DNA of 64,000 nt from Epichloe hybrida (lineage: Eukaryota > Ascomycota > Sordariomycetes > Hypocreales > Clavicipitaceae): positions 1,798,001 to 1,862,000 of the forward strand of contig JAFEKR010000002.1 in the NCBI GenBank assembly GCA_019022495.1, given 5' to 3'. This document shows positions 49,065 to 60,100 of the stretch, one piece after another. A model generated the notes under the pieces. It searched no databases. It was not told the DNA's origin and saw only the letters and a list, made by a program, of their open reading frames with translations. The translations under genes were made by a program, and so were the position numbers. The stretch's first letter is position 1. Each line of letters begins with the position of its first letter.

Positions 49065-51322
49065 CTATTACAAGAAGGGGCTAAGGGGGCCTAGGGGAAT
49101 AAGCTACCTATAAAGGGTAGTAAGGCAGAGGAAGAAGAGAAAGAGATACTAGTAAAGAGAAAGCAAGGGAGGCTAAGGAAAAACCTTATAGTTTAATTCT
49201 TTATTAATAAGGGCATAGAGAAGCTTATAGAGGCTATTAAGGCTAAAGGTAATCCTATAGGAAGCTATAGAGTTAAAGAACCTATAGTAAGCCTTAAGGT
49301 AGCTAAAGCTACCCCTATAGGAAGCTATAAAGCTAGTAACCCTAGGGAAGTAAAAGCAAAGGTAACTAGGGCTTAGGTTTATAATCCTAAGAAGCTTATT
49401 AGACTTATAAAGCCCCTTATATTTATTAATAAAGACTAAGAGAAAGCATTAATTAAGGAGATTATAGCTAGAGAAGTGCTAAACATAGTATTCCTTATAG
49501 TAAAAGAAGAGGCTAACTAGAACCTTACCCTTTAACTTTACTAAGAGAGAAAGATTATAACCCTAGGGAGCCCCTTTAAATAATCTAATTAAGCTAAGAT
49601 TAATATATTATAAGCTTATAATATATTTAGATTTATAATGTTTAATCTAGCAAAGCATAGAGGCCACTAGATCTTTAATTCTTATATAGTCTAAGAGATT
49701 AAAGGTAAAGGCACTAAAACACTATATAAGAAATCGCGCCTTATTATATAAGGGCATAATAACAGAGGAAAAGAGGCTATCTTAACCTAATTGCTAATAA
49801 TATAGTAATTAAGCTAACGGATTATTGTGGCCCTTACTCTATTATTAAAGCAGAAGGGAATTTACCTTTAGCTATAAGATATTACGTAAGCTTATATTTA
49901 ATCCTAAATAACCCTAAATAGGCTGATTATTATAAAGTTACTAAAGCAGATTACATATCTCTTTCCAAAAGGCATAATAATAGAGGTTATTAAGCCCCTC
50001 TATAGAATTGCAAAGGCTAGAACCTACTAGTGGGTAACATATTTTCGCTACTATAGGGATAATCTTAATATAATAACCTTAATATACAATCCCTGCCTAC
50101 TAATTACGGCCCTAAATAATAAAAACCTCTTTAGTATTATAAGGATGTAAACAAATAACACACTAGGCCTTAGTAATAATAACTTCTTTAAGAAAGAAAA
50201 AAGAGAGCTCTAGAAGGCAAAGTTTATAGCTAAAGAAAAACAATGCCTTATAACTATAAATCCCCTTATCTTTAATAGCTATATCTTAACCTAGAACGCT
50301 AATAACTCCCTAACCCTAACCTAAAAGGGCTAAAGTTAGAAGATTAAGGAAATTAACCCTTAATTACTAATAGTAAGGCAAGATTATATAAAGCAAAGAG
50401 CCTAAGGAAGTTATATTATAATAGTCTATTAACTAGAGGCATTATATAACTTATTAATTACTATATAACACTAAGAACCCTTTGCTAATAATATCTTATA
50501 ACTTAATAAACGCCTTAAGTGGCAAATTAAGTATTAGTAGCAGGGATTATAGTATATCCCCTTAACTCTTAAAGAAGCAAAGCTCTTTATATTTATAAAT
50601 AAGTCCCTTACTAATAATAAAGATCTAAGTTTATAAATTAAATATATTATTATAATTAGTAATAAAGTAATAAAGGAGAATAACACCTTTATCTTAAAAG
50701 GGAATATTATTATATATAGCTCTATAAAAAGCAAGCGTGTGACCTATAGCGCACTTATATCTAAGCTATATAGCATGGTTTAAGGTGCTAATATCACGTA
50801 CGCGATATCTATAACCCTTTAAATAATCACAGACTAATTAAAGATACCTTAGATCCTAATAATTCTTTATATAGACTCTTTCTTATTATACAAATGCCTT
50901 GTGAAGCTAGGTATAATAAAAGAGAAGTAGCTAATAATTAATATTATAGCCCTTTAGTAGTTATATAAGAGAAGGGAAGTTTACAAAGTTAGATAGATTA
51001 ACGGCAGCGATAATCTAGCTAATATAATAACAAAGGCATCGCTAAATTTAGCCCTTTTAACTTTAATTAATTTAAACAAATTAACAATTTATATGGAAGG
51101 ATAGGTTAAGAGACCTATAAGGTTAGGTAAAGGGGAGGATTAATATAATAAGCATATAGGTATAGATTATAATAACTAGGTTAATTAGAATAACTAAAGC
51201 CACAATAGCTAATAAGAACTATAGATTCCTATTAAGGGATTTACTTATATACACTTTCCTTTAATCTGATTTTTATTACGTTTTTAGGCTCCTTTAGCTA
51301 CAAAGAAAAGAGAGACTACTAG

Positions 51323-51611
51323 TGTGGCTTCCTTTAGACCTTTGGATAATAGATAGTCTAACCGTAGCTAAAGAGTGAAGCTACTAAAGGGATACACGCG
51401 ATGCGATTAGATGCATCGCGAGCTACCCCGCTCTGTCAGTAGTGGCACCGCACTGCAGCCCCACTTTTCCCCCTTTTTGCCTACCTTCTCTTCTAGCTAG
51501 ATTCCTCTCCTTCTCCCTCTTCTCTTCTCTTAGTTATTAGCTATTATCATCATTAACTTCATTGAATTCAACCCCTTCGCACTAGTGCAACGTTCCTTGG
51601 TGTAACCAACA
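51323..51611 (+). repeat. LTR (3') of copia element 2
   Basis: 289 bp. The inner (left) 90 bp are RIP-mutated (CTTTAGACCTTTGGATAATAG where the 5' LTR has CTTCGGACCTTCGGACGATAG). The outer (right) end is clean and ends ...GGTGTAACCAACA before AGCAG. Confidence 0.95.
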
Positions 51612-51954
51612 AGCAGACTCCGATAAGAAATATCAAACCTGTCCGAGTTCTCATATGAGGGTTCCCACCAGGAGCCTTGGCCAAGAGAAGAAGAAGATTA
51701 AACGGCCCGCAAAAATGTTTCTAGTCTCGTATTCCAAGCGATAATTACGTATGTACATTATGTATGTGACTGACTGGGTGGGGAGGGCAACGTTGAGATG
51801 ACTGACTGGGACTTGGTGGTCGTTGAGCTTAAATCTGAGTATGGCCCGGCCTCCGATCCATCTGCCAGTCAGTCAGTACAACGAAACTGGGATAGAGGCA
51901 GGAGCAAAAGTCCAAGTAGCTTCCCATCCAGGCAATCCATTCAACTCCAACGTT

Positions 51955-53734
51955 TCAATAACAGTAGTACCAGAGCTGACGTTCGACAGCCAGTTCTGCG
52001 TCAAAATTTCCGAGCCGTGGAAAAACTGCATCAACAATCTTCAACCACCGTCGGTGGAGCTTTGTGATGAAGTGCGCCTTGGTGTAGTCCCAGTAGTCTG
52101 GGTACCATCCAGAGGTTTCCCAGTCAATGATTCCTGAAAGCCTTCCATTATGCATCATGATGTTTCGCATGTTCAGATCCCCGTGCGTGAAAACAATCCG
52201 ATGTCCGCTGCTGTGTGCCACATTTGGTAGTGCACCGCATCGGAGATTGTCGTTGAATTCGTCCTCGTTCACAAAGGGTCCGAAAAAGTCTCCCCGAACC
52301 TCGTCATAGTCCGACCCAGTGATGAGTCTGCCGTCGTAACATGCCTTTCCGAGGGCGTTTGTAATGGCATATTCTGGTGAAACCTCCTTCGGTATCGCTC
52401 GCAGCTCCGAGAGGCCTTTCTGTAGATCGCCAAGCAGAGTTGTCACCTCGTCATGACTGAGGGTGTCGATACACCAGCCCAGAGGAGTCCCGCAGACCGT
52501 GGTAGTCAGAAGGTAAGAGTTCTCCGAATCCGATGCAAGATCCAGGGCGCTGGGAACGGGAATGTTTGTGTGGCGTCTTACAAGTTGCAGTGCAGCAAAC
52601 TCGTTGGCCAATTGTTGATGCGACCTCGTGCGGGTGGTCTTGAGATGTAGGCCGAACGGCAGCCGTTGTACCTTGAGGCTGCAACTTGGCCCATACATGT
52701 GAGCCCCCAGAAAGGCGAGGCCTTGGTAAGCTCGTATGCGGACAAGAGCTGGCACCAGCCGCCAAGCCATTGCGACGGCAGTGGCACCACGCTCCGATAG
52801 GAATCGCCAAAGTGAAGCAATTGGCCCATTGCGGACTGTCTTGGGTCTCTTGCAAGCGATTTCTCGAGCGACACAGGTCCACCGGATAGAATTTGCGAAT
52901 CGCGACAGGATTTGCAATGTAGAAGTGTCCGGGTTATCTACATGAGAAACAGTGCAGTCTGTGAAATGACCAGTCCGACGCCCTTGAACCTTCTCTATGA
53001 TGGATGGAAAAGTTGGGCCGCCAATTGTGCTAGTAAAAACATGGTACTGGAGGTCTGTGAGCTTGTGAATGCGCGTGAAGACAGGTGGGTGAGAACTGAG
53101 CACCGAGAACAAAAGAAACAAACCCACCTTCAAACCTTGTCCGAAAGTAAACCGAAAGAATCCCTGCGCTAGCGCTGCAGCCGCAGATCTGCGGACAAGC
53201 CAATGGCTCTGCTGGGGGTTCAAACTTGCTGCTTTCAACAACAACCAGTCCAGCAAAGAAGGACCGATGAAGATGCCAAGGAGTTCATGCAGTTCCTTGT
53301 CAATCTGGAATCCCTCAGTCGGGAGCAGAGGCACCACGACCAGCGGGTCCCAGACAGAATTGCCGAGTCCAGTGATGCAGCATTTGCCACGGTCTCGTTT
53401 TCTTATCGTCGAAACGATGGTTTGGTCACGAGACCGATGTCTTGAGCCATCATATGTAACTACTCATCATCATCAGAACGACGCTACCAAGGTACTTTGG
53501 CTGGACGTACATACACACGGAGATCAATCGTTTCCAATCGGATAAAAGCGTGGCTAGATCGAGATCGTCTCCATCCGCAGAGCATCGTCCAAGTATGTAG
53601 CGGGCCGTCTGCAGAGGGTCTATTGAGTCCAGAAGAAAGCACTCGAATAACTGCCCATCTGGGTATTCGAGGTCGACGCATCGGACGAGTTCCAGCACTC
53701 TTTCGGTTTCGCTCGTGGTCGTGGTATCCGCCAT
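51955..53734 (-). CDS. HNH-like domain fused to aminoglycoside phosphotransferase (APH) family kinase
   Basis: Proposed exons 53,734-53,515, 53,459-53,136 and 53,054-51,955. Intron 1 has a GTATGT donor and TAG acceptor (55 bp). Intron 2 is 81 bp with a weak GTTTGA donor, so it may be retained; the frame stays open either way (547 or 574 residues). Residues about 93-104 read R-K-R-D-R-G-K-C-C-I-T-G, followed by W-D-P-L and later H-W-L-V-R-R-S-A, resembling fungal HNH-type domains; the usual H-x-x-P is V-V-V-P-L, so nuclease activity is doubtful. The C-terminal half is an APH kinase fold: catalytic H-G-D-L-N at 472-476, metal-binding I-I-D-W-E near 490-494, C-terminus E-R-Q-L-W-Y-Y-C-Y. The substrate cannot be told; in fungi these proteins are rarely antibiotic kinases. 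The ATG at 53,734 has a good context (GCCATGG). Confidence 0.82.
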
Positions 53735-54304
53735 GGCGAACGTATTGTGGTGCTCAAGCGGGCTCCGCGCCCCGAAAAGATGAATGGAAGAAATGCAGCC
53801 TACGGCATCAGGATGAGGTGAAGGTCAGGGAGATGGTTCATCTGAGTCAGGGCTCAGGGGTCGGTCTTGGGTTGGCGTTGTCGAATCAACCGCTCGTGAC
53901 CGAGACAACAACAGAACACCGGGCCCGCTGTTTTTGGCGCGCGGCTCATGTGTTGCACGAGAAAAAAAGGCGCATCCAACTGGCCACTAATTTGTGCGTG
54001 TTATGTCCCCTATATGTATATATGCCTTGCGACATCATGACGATCCAGTCACAAGGCTTCCCACGGGCATGATTCTGAGAATATGAAACCAACTAGGCAG
54101 CACACCCAACACCGTCGCTTACAAACGGCAAGGGTCGCATATTTAGAGATTAAGCGCAGGCAGCAGCCAGGGTGACTTAACGTCTTCTGGTAGTACATTG
54201 CCGTGATGAAATGTATAAAGAACTTTCATCTATCCTCATGGACGTCTCTATCTTGTGAGCCCACACTACATGCCTAGAAAATACCTCTCATCCAAAGTAT
54301 CAAG
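53735..54304. promoter_or_regulatory. Shared upstream region of two divergent genes
   Basis: 570 bp between the ATG of the HNH/APH gene (minus) and the ATG of the small conserved gene (plus). I see no open frame with coding character. It should hold both promoters. No obvious TATA box stands out near either start; TATATGTATATATGCC at about 54,011 is the best AT-rich candidate. Confidence 0.45.
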
Positions 54305-54901
54305 ATGCCTCTTAACGGAAGCCTTGAGGCCTCGTCCATCTACATTAGCCTGAACACCCGCCCGCACCCTGGAACATATGTAGGTTCCCCCTTGATTCAA
54401 CTCCTGCGTTTAATTCTTTCGAATTCAGTGGCTGATTCTCCCCAGCACTGGGGTTTAATTCTTACTGACCTTCACACGGATCCTGTCCTCCACCATGCAA
54501 GCAATCGTACAGGACCTTGGACATACGAAAAGAAAATTGCTAAACCAGACCAATCCGTGACGTTGATAGTCTTGCTTCTGGTGGGCAAGGTCAAAAGCCA
54601 CTCCCGAACGAGGGAAGTGATAAAAGACATACTAGCAGATGGCAGCCCTTCGCAACGAACAGGAGAATCCTTCTCTTGTCGTATTTGGGCCAAAGACGTC
54701 CTAATGTCGCTCCATGAGTGCGGAGAAATTGTGCTCCCAAGAAACATTGGTAGGGTCAAGATGATAATTTTCTTCATGCATTCCAAGTACTAAATCTCAA
54801 CTCTAGATAAGCTGGAGATTATGGCCGTGGAAAATGGACTCGAGTTTGCACCCACTGCCGAAAGTGGTCAAGGTGCTACGGTCATCAATGACACTTCTTG
54901 A
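54305..54901 (+). CDS. Conserved fungal small protein (DUF6914-like), function unknown
   Basis: Three exons: 54,305-54,379, 54,446-54,749 and 54,807-54,901, giving 157 residues. Intron 1 (66 bp) is GTAGGT...GGCTGAT...CCCCAG; intron 2 (57 bp) is GTAGGG...CTCTAG. Splicing joins G-T-Y to H-W-G-L-I-L-T-D and P-R-N-I to D-K-L-E-I-M. The protein has I-Y-I-S-L-N near the start, then H-W-G-L-I-L, H-H-A-S-N-R-T-G-P-W and an R-T-G-E-S-F-S-C-R segment, all typical of a widespread fungal family that I believe is DUF6914, with no assigned role. There is no signal peptide or membrane segment. The divergent HNH/APH gene lies upstream. Confidence 0.8.
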
Positions 54902-55795
54902 TTCTGTGATGGCGAATATGCTGATCTATCACCTTGGTCTGATATTATTCCGGTTCCGAAACAATATTTTGGGTTTTTGTCTCTTCTTTACATCGCTCCG
55001 CGCAATTCGCGTCACCACCTTCTCTTCTTTGCATCGCTCCGCGTAATGCGCGTCACCACCTTCTTTTTGAGAAGCTACCAGTATCTTCGACTGGTGTTCC
55101 ATAGCTGTAGGCTGGGAATACAATTGATAGTCTTTGAATCAACCTTGAGAGCGTTTCATGAGCATACTGATTGTTGCGCGGTCTTCCTATTACCACGCCA
55201 TCACGCCGTGGATGTCTGAATTTCGCAGGATATGTTCGATTTGTCCCTTTGTAGTAGTGCCTTGCACGCCTGAAATCACGGGACACACGGGACAACCTTC
55301 AACTTATCACGACTGTCTTTCCTTTTTCATGGGTCTAGGGGGAATTACAGTACCGCGTTCTTCTGAAGCACTAGTCTTGATATGTCTTCCCAAAGTCATG
55401 CTGAATCACGCCAACCCTTCCGCCTTGGGGAGTGCTCGCCATGACAACTTCAGGACGAATATCGTACTTTCGTGACTTTACCAGTCATGTGCTCATCAAC
55501 GGGTTCGTGCCTTTTCTCTACTTACTGTTTCCTTACAAATAAACAATGTCAAAGTGATAGAAAAAAACCCCCACGAACATTAACACAAATCGAAACTCGG
55601 AAACATGGCTTGCAAACTGAGTAAATTTATTCGCAGACATGAACGACAAGGATCGTGCGCCATGGAAGCTGGGTATATAGATGACACTCGATCCCTCTCC
55701 TCATACAATCCAATCGCCTGCTGTCAAGGCCAAGAAAGAACCATTCCCATCATGAAGTACATAACCGTCAAACAAACGCTTCGTCGCCGTCTCCC
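54902..55795. other. Intergenic region between convergent genes, with a 41-bp tandem duplication
   Basis: No coding frame I believe in. At 54,980-55,020 and 55,021-55,061 a 41-bp unit (TCTCTTCTTT, then ATCGCTCCGCG, then GCGTCACCACCT) is repeated with four differences, three of them in or beside a small palindrome (CGCGCAATTCGCG versus CGCGTAATGCGCG). The short open frames around it on both strands lack good codon use and starts. Confidence 0.5.
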
Positions 55796-56162
55796 TCAGT
55801 AACGCGCGCGGTGAGACCCACGGCCATCCGTCCCGTGCATGCGACGCGTGCCAGCCGCCTGGTAAGCCGTTAGCACAAGCCAGCACAAGCGAGCACAAGC
55901 TCCGAGTTTAGTCGTGGAGGCAAACATGTAAAAAAAAAAAAAAAAAAAAAAAAAAGCATACCTTCAGGCCAGGTCGGCGAGTCAGACTCCCCCGAAGCTT
56001 CATCAACGCCCCGCTGACTTTGTCGCCAAAGCTGGCCTTGCGCTTCTGGTGGTGGACGGGCTGTCGGCGGCTGAAGAGGCCGCGGCGACGGGGAGAGGCG
56101 GTAGTGGTGGTGGTGGAAGTGGAAGTGGTGTGGGTGTGGCGGCTTCTGCGTCCGAAAGGCAT
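55796..56162 (-). CDS. Short basic conserved fungal protein, 87 residues
   Basis: Two exons: 56,162-55,962 and 55,858-55,796, with a 103-bp intron (GTATGC donor, GTGCTAACG branch, CCAG acceptor). The intron carries a 26-nt T run on the coding strand. The product starts M-P-F-G-R-R-S-R-H and has a Thr-rich stretch, then R-G-L-F-S-R-R and H-H-Q-K-R-K-A-S-F-G-D-K-V-S-G-A. It continues with M-K-L-R-G-S-L-T-R-R-P-G-L-K and, across the splice, A-A-G-T-R-R-M-H-G-T-D-G-R-G-S. Very basic, no membrane segment. I recognise the pattern as a small conserved protein of Pezizomycotina, often strongly expressed, but know no proven function. An unspliced reading would end in poly-Phe. Confidence 0.87.
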
Positions 56163-57197
56163 GGTTTGAGTGATTTTGAGTCGTGAATGTTGTGTTATGT
56201 AAGAGTGATTGAGTTATGTCAGAGTTGGTTGTGCGTTGATTGATCCCGATCCCTTCTTGAACGGTCAAACCGCTGCTATATATACCAATGTCAATGTGGA
56301 CATGTGGTACCAGGTGGCAGGCTTCACTCCAGCGCTGTCAGAAACTTGGAATCCGTCCCTTTCTTACATCATGACGCCCTCTCGGGGGTCCTGCGAATTG
56401 TGGCTGGTGTACGGGCTACATGCGGAATACGGAGTAGGTGATGTCATCATGTGCGGACTGTGGCTGCGAGTGACGACGTCGTTGCAGATCCCGTGGGCGG
56501 GTTTTCTTGGTTCTGGGGGTTTTATTAATGATTATGTGCATGGGAATGATGCAACATGGTGATGCAAGATGGAAGGTGAGGAATGCAAGCCCAGGGACGA
56601 TCAGGTGAGGCCCAACAAGCTCAAGATCAAGCTGATGAGGGACAAGATGGATCTTATGTAAGTTGTGGGGATAAAGGGCTGGGAGGGGTGAAGTGGTACC
56701 AAAATTAATAGGGATAATGTGTTAGTAGCATAGATGGATATTAGGGTTCTGTGAATAGGCAGGGTAAAGAGGCATAGAGAGTTCTTGAAAATTTCTTGAT
56801 AAATAAGAGCTACTCCCTAGCTATAAGCTTACTATATATATATAAGGTAAGGTATAGTAAGAATTACGGAGTAGTGCAATGCTCTGCTAAAATTAGGTGT
56901 GGGGACTGTCCTTCCGGATTGGGACTAACGCGATATGCGCATTCAAAAAACGCGATATGCGCGTTTAGTTGCCCAGAATCCGTTGCTGCGCGTTTACGTA
57001 CTCCCTCAAGGAGATGGTTCGACGCTGCTGAGGCTCAAGTCATTTGAGTTCTGACCTTTCTGTTCCAATACACCGGACTATTGACCCATCAACCCGCACA
57101 TTCTATCATGCGCTAGCGCTGGTTGCCGCAGCAAACAGTGTGCGTCCAAGTCAGCGTAGAGACTGCGTGCGTGACTGATTGCGGTTCCTCCATCATC
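56163..57197. promoter_or_regulatory. Divergent promoter region between the short basic protein gene and the ULS1-like gene
   Basis: About 1 kb without a credible gene; a 117-codon open frame (56,209-56,562) has no splice-supported extension or recognisable motif. Near 56,870-56,886 is GTAGTGCAATGCTCTG, which matches the right terminus of the MITE family; no left end is seen. At 56,928-56,969 ACGCGATATGCGC occurs twice in tandem. CT-rich stretches typical of fungal promoters are weak. Confidence 0.45.
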
Positions 57198-60100
57198 ATG
57201 GAGGCGATCCTAGAGGAGTTGACCATTCAACAGGTCTTACTCGAATCTATGCAAGCTGAGTCCTGGTCGGGGATCGAGCTTGAAAAGCAGGAAATCGCAG
57301 ACAATATCGAGCGATTAAAGCTCCAACTCAGGCAGATCAAACAGGGCCATCTGCCAACCAGGGATAATGGTTTGTTCACTCTGCCTCGTTCACCGCTTGT
57401 GTCATATGCCGCTTAAAGCCTTGTACTGCGGCACGGCTGCCTGGAATTAGCAAAAAAATGCTGACCATACAATCGCGCTAGATATTGCGAGCCCACACGC
57501 AGACTATCCATCACGGTCTGGGCCATCATTTGGTAAGTGTTACGTGGGATCGATCAGATCTCTGTGAAGTTTCACACGTGTACTGCAAAGCTTCTTGTAC
57601 CCTGGGTGCAACAGACAGATACTCTTCACATGCCCCATCTTGATGCACTTTCGAAGTTTGACGCACAAGGGACTGCGGCTTGCCATCTCGCGGCACCTGG
57701 CGGCACCTGGCGGCACCTGCGCGCTCTACCAAGCGAGACAGAAACGAGTTTGGGACTGTTGCAAACGCATATATCAACCCGTCACCTTGTCCTAATCCCC
57801 TTCGATTTTCATCCCTACCACAATACCTCGCGCTGACACCCTGGCAGAACGCTCCAATCCTGAGCCCAGAACTCCCTCCACACGTGGCCACTCGTTCAAG
57901 ATGGAGACACCCCGAGGCGATGAGGACGCCCGGGGCAATCCTTTGACCGTGCGCAGCAGAAAGCGGGAATTCCATGAGATGGACTCCCACCCAACAGATG
58001 ACCGGATGAAATCCAGACGCACCACCCCAACACATGGCGTTGGTTGTGTCTCTGGATCTTCTGGACATGATGGAAGGCCGAGCCCGAATGAATCCATTGG
58101 CGTAATCGACCTTACTGGGTATGTTCGCCGGGCTTCCTCTGAAGCCATGATTCTTCTAACAGATGCAGGGACGATGCCGATATCGATGCTTGGTGTGTTT
58201 CGCAACAGCTTCTTCAAGATAAGCGACGAAAACAGGAGGCAGAAGATCGACAGGTGGCAATGCAACTGTCCAGCCAACAGACGACAACGCCTTTCTCTTC
58301 GATTCTGCCATCTTCCTCAAACACCGAATCTTCTCAGCGATCGGCCTTTGAACAGTTCAAAATTGCGATGCCCGGAACATCTATGCGTAGTCTTCACGCT
58401 CCTGGTGTACACATATCAGGCGGAAACTCACTTGGTGCCCGGGGACACTCGCAAAATCCAGGATCAGGGGCACAGCCCTTGAATAGCCAGTCTATCCTGC
58501 CATCAAACTCACCAAACCCCATGTCGGCAAGTAGTTCTCAACAAGCCATGGACAACGGATCAAGATATTCTCGGCACCCGAGTTTCGCCGGTTTCAGCGG
58601 AAGCAGCATGTCGCGCGTCATTGACAAGACCAGCATGGTTGACTTCACCAATGGTATAGATGTCTGGGGGAACCCGCTAAATAGCCGACTCGTAAATCTG
58701 TTCCATCCTAGTGATGAGTCACCAGCGACAGATAAAGAGCTTGATGATCTACTAAAAAACATTCGGCCAGACATAGACATTCCCGAGCACAATCGAGAAG
58801 TAGGACCGGAAGGGCTTAAGTATCCTCTTTACCGCCACCAAGGAGTTGCGCTTGCATGGATGAAAAAGATGGAAGAAGGGACCAACAAAGGTGGCATCTT
58901 AGCCGATGACATGGGCCTAGGGAAAACCATTTCTACACTCGCTCTCATGCTTTCCAATCCAGCCACGTCGCGTCCGAAAGTAGGTTACCAAAGTTACGTT
59001 GCGTAGACGCTATTCGATTTGCTGACTTGACTAGACGAACTTGATAATTGGACCGCTCTCGCTCATTCGCCAATGGGAGGAAGAAATTGCCAAGAAGACG
59101 AAGGTGGGACATAAACTGAGCGTTTTCGTATACCATGGCAAGAAAACGACAACCGAAGAGCTGCTAAAGTTTGATGTCGTGCTCACCACCTATGGCACCA
59201 TTGCGCAAGAACTCAAAAGACTTGATCAATTCATCGAGGACAACAAGGATAGGAACATTGACTTCAAAAATAGATCATGTGCTGTCAAGTTCCCCTTGTT
59301 GAATCCAGGAATGGCCGTCTTCCATCGAGTCATATTGGATGAGGCGCAATGTATCAAGAACAGAAACACCAGGACAGCGAAAGCATGCCACCATCTGAAA
59401 TCGACTTATAGATGGTGTCTCACCGGTACCCCAATGATGAATGGAATCCTAGAGCTTTACTCGCTAGTGAAGTTTCTCCAAATCAAACCGTACAACTCCT
59501 GGGAACACTTTCGACAGGTAAGGAAGTCCTTTCCTCCCACGTAGAATCCTGATCTGTGACATTGGACACTGACAAAGGACTGTAGGCATTTGGTGTGCTA
59601 TTTGGCCAGAAAGGCGATCCAAAAAGTCAGGCCATGGACAGACTGCGAGCGTTGCTGAAAGCCGTGATGCTGCGCCGAAAGAAAGATTCAAAGCTTGATG
59701 GAAAACCTATCCTGGTCCTGCCACCCAAGACGGAGCACATTGTGTATGCCACGCTGTCTTCGGACGAGCGAGATTTCTACAAACAGCTTGAGGAAAAGGC
59801 CCAGGTCATGTTCAGCAAATATCTGCGAGAAGGCTCCATTGGAAAGAACTATTCCAACATTCTCGTGCTACTTCTTCGACTTCGTCAGGCATGCTGCCAT
59901 CCGCATCTCAACATGGATGTTGACGATGCGACCAGCGTGGTCGTGGAGAGCGACGACAACGTGGAGCAGCTCGTCAAGGACCTGGATAAGACGATTGTGC
60001 AGAGAGTCAGGGCACTTGAGAATTTCGAGTGTCCCATCTGCTACGATGTGGTTCAGTCCCCTTTTTTCTTCGTACCCTGCGGACACGACAGTTGCAAGGA

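Larger units (their letters stand above)
44656..51611 (+). mobile_element. Full-length Ty1/copia LTR retrotransposon 2, RIP-inactivated (TSD AGCAG)
   Basis: Two 289-bp LTRs (44,656-44,944 and 51,323-51,611), with AGCAG at 44,651-44,655 and 51,612-51,616. A polypurine tract (AAAGAAAAGAGAGA) precedes the right LTR. Read through stops, the plus strand shows the RT region near 49,990-50,170; the catalytic box is now M-stop-T-N-N-T at 50,145-50,162. RNase H ends with V-R-stop-I-N-G-S-D-N (50,988-51,014), I-T-K-A and M-E-G-stop-V-K-R (51,093-51,113), where the stops replace Trp (TGG to TAG). It is the same family as element 1 in opposite orientation. It separated the secreted-protein gene from the kinase gene; removing it restores continuous genic sequence. 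Confidence 0.95.

Noticed and set aside
53497..54072. 191-residue plus-strand open frame
   Set aside because: Its first part is antisense to exon 1 of the HNH/APH gene, where splice sites and motifs support the minus strand.
56209..56562. 117-residue open frame on the plus strand
   Set aside because: It starts in the 5' region of the short basic gene, shows no motif or signal, and its codon use does not stand out.
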